DNA of 64,000 nt from Nigrospora sphaerica. Its lineage: Eukaryota > Ascomycota > Sordariomycetes > Amphisphaeriales > Apiosporaceae. Below are positions 60,101 to 64,000 of this stretch, piece by piece. The notes beneath the pieces were generated by a model that was not told the origin of the DNA, searched no databases, and saw nothing but the letters and a program-made list of their open reading frames with translations. The stretch's first letter is position 1; every line of letters starts with the position of its first letter. Made by a program: the position numbers and the translations under genes. Location of the stretch: NCBI GenBank assembly GCA_018287875.1, contig JAGVVL010000002.1, forward strand, positions 6,448,001 through 6,512,000, written 5' to 3'.

Positions 60101-60108
60101 GCTCCTGA
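54187..60108 (+). CDS. slh1: Slh1/ASCC3-type double-cassette Ski2-like RNA helicase
   Basis: ATP-dependent helicase of the ribosome-quality-control trigger (RQT) complex, which splits stalled, collided ribosomes; the human counterpart is ASCC3. Single exon of 1973 residues, close to yeast Slh1. The N-terminal acidic region is followed by cassette 1 with APTGAGKT (293-300), DEVH (415-418), SATLPN and GRAGRPQF, then a Sec63-like unit. Cassette 2 has SPTGSGKT (about 1153-1160), DEIH (1257-1260), the variant MSTACAN in place of SATLPN, STLAWGVNLPAH and GRAGRPQF, then a second Sec63-like unit. Both Walker A motifs are intact. The Brr2 relative shares this layout, but its usual N-terminal region is not seen and the length fits Slh1 better. 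The start codon follows a CCCAGCGGCAGC leader. Confidence 0.93.
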   Translation: MSTSEAEAQWREQFTAMRSALAELSLPPQGSTSGSVTADDLDFDDDDEFTSGNSGDDVWDFISDGEEDLHSSDFVDVTEDGSGSAWFSNQCRAVAARKDGLSPDALEVQIVDILSSGRSEDELQSTLTDIIGFDDLDFVIEILSRKDEITVGYAAQDQAQPSGNRLLTKAEREEALQRRDREHKNAALAPTMHKEVQYPHVYRSHTAGNTLSHSGKRYALPAGSERKIFEKHEEYIIPAGKAGTLAPGRRLLPIAEMDGLCRRTFKGYKTLNRMQSLVYPVAYKTSENMLICAPTGAGKTDAAMLTILQAIGQYVTPNPIENNEATDFAVDAEDFKIVYVAPMKALAAEITEKLGKRLAWLGIRAREFTGDMHLTKAEIVQTQIIVTTPEKWDVVTRKGTGDTELVQKVRLLIIDEVHMLHDERGAVLESLVARTERQVESTQSMIRIVGLSATLPNYIDVADFLRVNRYAGLFYFDGSFRPVPLEQHFLGVKGKAGSKQSKENLDKVAFDKVREMLELDHQVMVFVHSRRDTMQTAKMLYEKAVDEACTDVFDPQSHPKYDQAVRDMKTCKARELRDLLPKGLGIHHAGMTRSDRNLMERLFAEGVLKVLCCTATLAWGVNLPAAAVVIKGTQVYSAQDGKFVDLGILDVLQIFGRAGRPQFEDVGIGMICTTLDKLPHYLTAVTEQQPIESKFSSKLVDNLNAEIALGTVTSIPEAVQWIGYSYLFVRMQRSPMTYGIEWAEIRDDPQLVQRRRQLAIQAARTLQKSQMVIFNEITEELRSKDIGRIASQFYIQQTSVEIFNTMMKPHATEADILKMISMSGEFDNVQSRDSEEKELTHFRREIIPCDVEGGIDTPQAKTNILLQAYISRAQPEDFALSNDLNYVAQQSGRICRALFMMALNRRWGHQCLVLLTMAKSIEKRIWPFQHPLHQFELPKSVLNQLDAKEALTVEALRDMEPAEIGGLVHNHNAGKKIAGIIDNFPTVTVDAEIAPLNRDVLRIKLYITPDFRWNDRMHGTSESFYIWVENSETSEIYHHEFFILNRRKLHDDHELNFTIPLSDPLPNQIYVRAVSDKWLGAETVTPVSFQHLIRPDTESVYTDLLNLQPLPVSALKNPGLEELYSKRFQYFNPMQTQIFHTLYHTPANVLLGSPTGSGKTTAAELAMWWAFREKPGSKVVYIAPMKALVRERVKDWGERLARPLGLKLVELTGDNTPDTRTIKDADIIVTTPEKWDGISRSWQTRGYVRQVALVIIDEIHLLAGDRGPILEIIVSRMNYIAQSTKSSVRLLGMSTACANATDLGNWLGVKEGLFNFRHSVRPVPLELYIDGFPSVRGFCPLMQSMNRPTFLAVKTHSPEKPVIVFVPSRRQTRLTAKDLINFCGLEDNPRRFLHMDEDDLQLNLARVKDDALKEAISFGIGLHHAGLVESDRQLAEELFLNNKIQILVATSTLAWGVNLPAHLVVVKGTQYYDAKIEGYKDMDLTDVLQMLGRAGRPQFDNSGVARIFTQDAKKDFYKHFLHTGFPVESSLHTVLDNHLCAEVSAETVVTKQDALDYLTWTFFFRRLHKNPSYYGLEVSAEEHNTIAAQQLANDFMIDMVNKSLEELAASKCVEVYPNGDVDPTPLGKIMSYYYLSHKTIRYMVKHAKPKATLADVLRWMSNATEYDELPVRHNEDLINAELSRNLPFDASAFGLPMWDPHVKSFLLLQAHMARVDLPITDYVGDQTSVLDQAIRIIQASIDVLTELGYLSSCLEMIKLLQCIKSARWPEDAPLSILPGVQSTDLQDKTTLNQLSAFSRAQTEALAKRLHVPSSQQSRFVRAVSILPNLSVRTENVTALSLTVSLKRTNPIVEREGRVYAPKYPKPQNEGWFVIVCDVANDEVIAIKRAGWSQGPGKSVKVDSRPTAKVSLKLPEPSRDGKGRKVDVVVLSDTYVGLEHRLMGIDIPALPVVDDEVDKTKKGGDMAPGKPGSS

Positions 60109-61310
60109 GCTCCTGAGCCCCTGAGGAAATGACATGGCCGGCTGGGACTACCTGCTTCCTAGTGTAACGACGCTGAAGGCTGAATGCGATGCACTGGAAG
60201 CGGGTACAAATCTTGCCTGGGCCAGCCGGGGACACTCATCCCTCGTAACAGCGATGAAGGTGTTCAGAATTCTGAGCGGAAGCGCCCGTTAGCCGGGTCA
60301 ACCTACCGATAGGGCGAAACCCAAAATTACATAGCAGGGGGGGACACCGGTTTCCATTTGGGGCAATACGAAGTATCGAGTACCTCTCCACGCCGTACGG
60401 ACGCCAATCACAGCTTCTTGATCGACGGGTAGGTGAAGTAAGCCGTGCCGAAGGAGTGGCTGACAGTAGCAGAGCGTCTGAGCTGGCGGATGACGCAGCA
60501 GGGAGAAGCCTATTCGATACGATGGTCTCTTCTTCCTTGGCCGCAGCTTGGCATAGCCAAAGTCGTCCGCCTTCTCAAATTGGGGTGCTCTGAAACAGTC
60601 GACCAGCGGAATCGCAAGCTCCGTCGCCGCGGGCTGTGCCCCTGCCCGCTGCTTCTTTACGATGAACCATAATGACAGACTGGATCGCGATAGAAATATA
60701 CGCCGCTACGATGCTGTTCAGGGCCCCGCGCTAACGCGGGACAGACAGATACAGGGCTGGGACAGGTGCCAATCGGCTGAATTGCCAAGCCTGCACGAAC
60801 CAGCGACGGGCTATCGCGGACGCAACTTATGTACCCAAATGGTCTAGTTCCAGGTGGCTTCAGCAGGGCTCCAAAGCCCGGTCCTCAGTAAGGCTGGGAA
60901 GGACAAACATTAGTAGCATCATGGTCTGCCGCCGTGAGTGGCTATGCTGTAGGAACCTAGCCCCGAGGAAGACGCCTTAGCCCCTTGCACCCGCATTCCA
61001 GCCCAGGAGTCGTTGGCGAGTGGTTGTACGGGGATGCTTGCCGTGCCGTGGCATAGGGTTATTTATGGTGGAGGGGGATATGAGCGGCTGAAATCCGAGT
61101 GTCTGGGTGCCTGGTGGAAAGGAAAACCCCCCCGTCTTCGAGTGCCTACGATGGCGGGGATGAAGGGGGCACAGTACTCATACAAGCCAGGGGCTGACGC
61201 GAGCAGTATACAAATCTAAGGGACTGTTCCCTCGGCCCGCCTCGCCTACCTTTCCTCGTCACTTTCCCGCGCCTCTTTATTCACCCAGCCGCTTAATGTA
61301 GCAACCCACG
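60109..61310. other. Spacer between slh1 and the second zinc-cluster gene
   Basis: No gene or RNA recognised; contains the promoter of the gene at 61,311. Confidence 0.6.
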
Positions 61311-63082
61311 ATGACCTGCAGCACCAGCAGCGACACCGGTAGCAACATCCCGTCCCCCCACCCGTCATCATCGACCTCGCCCACCCCGGTGGGGCCGAAA
61401 ACGACGACGGCGACGGCGACGACGGCGATGCCCAACTCGCGGACGGCACAGCACAAAAGGCGATCACACAAAAAGTCTCGTCACGGGTGCGGGAGCTGCA
61501 AGAGGTTTCATGTCAAGGTACGCCGACTCGCACGCCCGGAGGTCCCCACTCTTCTTCCCAGCCTCCGGTGCCGACTGACGCCCAACCGCAGTGCGACGAG
61601 TCGGGCCCGCCGTGCGGGAACTGCATCCTTCGCCAAGCCCCGTGTGTCTATCCGTTGGCCAAGACCGCCCGGGTCGGCCCGATCGCCCTGGCCAAGTCCA
61701 GGGGCAGCAGCGGCGGCGGCAGCGGCGGCGAGGGCTGGGCGCCGGTGGCAGCGCCGTCCCGGGGCCTGTTGCCCGGCGGCGGGGATGAGGACAGGCGGCT
61801 CGAGCTGGAGCTGATGCACAGATGGACCGTGCGGACATACGCAGGCTTCGTCTCCATCGCCGACGACGTGTTCTACGCGAGCATGGTGGTGCCGCGGGCC
61901 GCCCTCGTGCACGAAGCCCTACTGGCCGGCCTCATGACGTGCGCCGCCGTCGACCTGGCCACGACGGCGTCCGACGCGCCACGCGAGCTGGCCTACGCGC
62001 GCCACGCCGCGCGCCAGGTGAGCAGTACCCGGTCTTCTTTATTACCTTCTCCAGCACGGATCCCTCCCGTAGTACTCCCGCCACGCTTTCTTTCTGGCCC
62101 TCTGGCCTGAGGATGCTCCGAGAACCACTCCACGGACACCTACATGGTAATTTAGCAGTTTGCTGACTCCCGACGACGGCAGTACGCGCGCGCGAGCGCC
62201 GCCCTGGTGGCCGCCTGCCGCCGCATCACGCCCGCCAACCACCACGTGCTCATCTACGTCGGCGTGCTGTTCACCGTTTACCACATCGCCTTCGCCCAGA
62301 TCGGCCGCCGCAGCGGCGCCGCCGGCCCCGGCCAGCCCGGCCTCCTGCCCCGGCTCGGCGGTGTTTTCAACCTCCTCTGCAGCAACGCCGCCCTTGCCCG
62401 CCGCCACTGGGCCTGGATCTGGGACAGCCCCTTTCCCATGCGCAGCCACCTGCGCCAGGCCGCCGACCGCGCCCCCCTCGCCGCCCTCGACCCCGCCGTC
62501 CGCGCCGCCTGCGCCCGCCTGCACGCCCTCAACCGCGCGCTCCACGGCGGCGGCGGCGATGGCGATGACGCCAGCCGCGCCCCCCACCCGCCAGTGCCCG
62601 ACCCGATCCGCCGGGGCAGCTGCGCCGCCGACACCCCGTCCCTCGAAGCCGCGGTCGAGGCGACCGTCTTCTGCCTGCCGGTGGCCGCGGCCGACGGGGC
62701 GGCACCGCCGGCCGCGAGCCTCGACCCGCCCACCTACCTCTTTTACCGCCACGCCGTCGCCGTTCTCGAGAGTCTCTTCGCCGAGGAGGCGCGTGGTGCC
62801 CTCCGGGGCGCCAGCCTCGCCTTTCCGACCATGGTGCGGAAGCACCCGACGGCAGGCGTGCGCCGCTCCGAGCCCCTGGAGCTCCTCGTGCTGATGCACT
62901 GGGGCGTGTTACTGCAGATGGAGGCCGCCTATTACTGGTGGGTGGGCGAGTCCGGGAGGATGCTCGTGGCCGAATGTTGCGACGCCTTCGAGTGGGAGCC
63001 CGACTGTATCGCGAGCGTTGCCTGGGCACGCCGGCAGGTTGGCTTGCCCGACGCCCCCGTCCCGTCCCCCATATTATCCTGA
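61311..63082 (+). CDS. Zn(II)2Cys6 transcription factor
   Basis: Predicted nuclear regulator, exons 61311-61517, 61592-62017 and 62183-63082, about 510 residues. The zinc cluster is split by intron 1: CGSCKRFHVK then CDESGPPCGNC and CVYP, with Cys at 60, 63, 70, 77, 80 and 87 in the standard spacing. A basic stretch KRRSHKKSRHG precedes it. The rest resembles the small fungal factor group with a C-terminal TF domain of poorly conserved helices (MHRWTVRTYAGF, ITPANHHVLIYVGVLF, EPLELLVLMHWGVLLQMEAA, WEPDCIASVAWAR). Coding sequence is very GC-rich. A second ATG at 61428 (MPNSRTAQHKRR) is an alternative start. It converges on an MFS transporter gene. Confidence 0.85.
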
Positions 63083-63476
63083 CTATCACGCCCCGTGCTG
63101 GCCACTTTCGTATCGAAAAGACAGTTTGACCATTGGAGCCGTGAAACAGTTTATATAATACCTCAAATAATATGCAACAATACTGCGTGTCAAGTGCGGG
63201 ACCCGCCGTTTTTGAGCAACCCCTGATCCGTATTGTGATAAGAGGGTATCTGCCATAGCGCCCCATCTTTTCGAGAACTTCGACGCCATGTCCCCAAACG
63301 CCGGTGAATAAAAAATGAACCCCCTATCCTTTGTAAGAGATGGTCCCTTTCTAGTGCTGAACGCCCAGTGGTACGCAAACTCCCCTGGCCCCTTTTCGTC
63401 CATGTCATTACGTCGTGGGCCAGTGCCTGGTCATATAGCTCGTCTTCGCTGCTTCATCTTTCTGCCGCCGCCGCCA
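63083..63476. other. Convergent spacer before the MFS gene
   Basis: Nothing gene-like; should hold both 3' ends. More AT-rich than its surroundings. Confidence 0.6.
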
Positions 63477-64000
63477 TTAGCCTGATCTTTCGTCGTCCGA
63501 GCCGACTTCGCAAATCGTGACGGTCGTTGGTTGCTTTGGTGCTTCACCCGTCTCCTCGGAGAGATCCTCGTTCCTGACTCGCTCCACCCAAAAGCACTGC
63601 ACGGTTCCGATGGCAGCCACAAAGACACTGCCGTACCAAGCCAGCACGGTGCAATCAGCTCTACTGCCGACGGCGTACAGGTAGCCAGCGATTGGTGGTG
63701 CCACCATGCGGCAGGCTGCGCCAGCGCTGGCCGCGAACCCATTGACTTTGCCAAGGATGGTGGAGCATGGCGTCGCCTCCTTGATAAGGATGAGAAGGAC
63801 CGGGTACTGGATGATGGACAGGATGTTTCGTACCGCCAGGCAGGCGTAGATGACCGGGAAAAGGAGGTTTTGCGGAATATGGACCAGCATCGGCATGAGT
63901 AGGTACGTGATTGGCTGTAAGGCAGTCGTCATAACGAAGAGCCTGGCCACGCCCAGTCGAGCAGCGGCGATGGGAAAGATGACGGCCTGCACCAGGAGGG
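63477..64000 (-). CDS. MFS transporter, C-terminal part only
   Basis: C-terminal half of a major facilitator superfamily membrane transporter; the N-terminal half lies beyond the window. About 174 residues are visible, from LLVQAVIFPIAAARLG to the TAA at 63479-63477. Four to five hydrophobic segments are seen, including VMTTALQPITYLLMPML, LLFPVIYACLAVRNILSII and VLAWYGSVFVAAIGTVQCFW. A loop GKVNGFAASAGAACRMVAPP matches the usual MFS motif between late helices. The cytosolic tail is acidic and ends GSDDERSG. The substrate cannot be told. A zinc-cluster regulator is its convergent neighbour. Confidence 0.85.
   Translation of the reverse strand, partial: LLVQAVIFPIAAARLGVARLFVMTTALQPITYLLMPMLVHIPQNLLFPVIYACLAVRNILSIIQYPVLLILIKEATPCSTILGKVNGFAASAGAACRMVAPPIAGYLYAVGSRADCTVLAWYGSVFVAAIGTVQCFWVERVRNEDLSEETGEAPKQPTTVTICEVGSDDERSG

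Overview
This window is nuclear DNA from a filamentous ascomycete (Pezizomycotina, most likely Sordariomycetes). Genes are short, GC-rich and single-copy. They are split by small GT-AG introns with CTAAC/CTGAC-type branch sites, and the spacers between them run to 5 kb. Typical fungal families are present: a KapC-type bZIP factor, two Zn(II)2Cys6 factors, the DASH subunit Dad4, Nca2 and Erg25. I see no tRNA, rRNA, CRISPR array, plasmid, virus or recognisable transposon. All exon junctions were read by eye from splice signals, frame and family knowledge; none was tested with transcripts.

Layout. 1-763 (-): Sec4/Rab8 GTPase, cut by the window edge. 2768-4883 (-): Nca2. 6719-7837 (+): Erg25 sterol C-4 methyl oxidase. 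8459-9625 (-): pterin-4a-carbinolamine dehydratase with a possible mitochondrial leader. 10742-12509 (+): metal-dependent amidohydrolase. 16587-18944 (+): KapC-like bZIP factor. 19554-22341 (-): Arp5. 23540-23997 (-): Dad4. 24428-25027 (+): Ies6. 26855-28144 (-): an interrupted reading frame, possibly a decayed gene. 29339-31743 (+): Zn(II)2Cys6 factor. 33378-34470 (+): secreted RNase T2. 34768-36158 (-): Sec62. 39055-40657 (+): fungal protein of unknown function with an overlapping uORF. 42168-42957 (+): Got1. 43566-44368 (-): profilin. 49249-51375 (+): fungal protein of unknown function with a probable GC-AG intron. 52374-53327 (-): Ykt6 SNARE. 54187-60108 (+): Slh1/ASCC3-type double helicase. 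61311-63082 (+): second Zn(II)2Cys6 factor. 63477-64000 (-): C-terminal end of an MFS transporter.

How the genes fit together. Most are housekeeping genes. Arp5 and Ies6, which form one module of the INO80 chromatin remodeller, lie 2.1 kb apart with only the small kinetochore gene dad4 between them. Sec4, Sec62, Got1 and Ykt6 all act in the secretory pathway, and profilin serves the actin that vesicles travel on; I cannot show that this grouping is more than chance. The last two genes, a zinc-cluster factor and an MFS transporter, are convergent neighbours and could be a regulator-transporter pair.

I found no clearly new system. The observations most worth checking are the Arp5/Ies6 linkage, the uORF whose stop codon overlaps the start codon at 39055, the GC-AG intron, the interrupted frame at 26855-28144, and the TAGGTA/TACCTA motif that recurs in the spacers.
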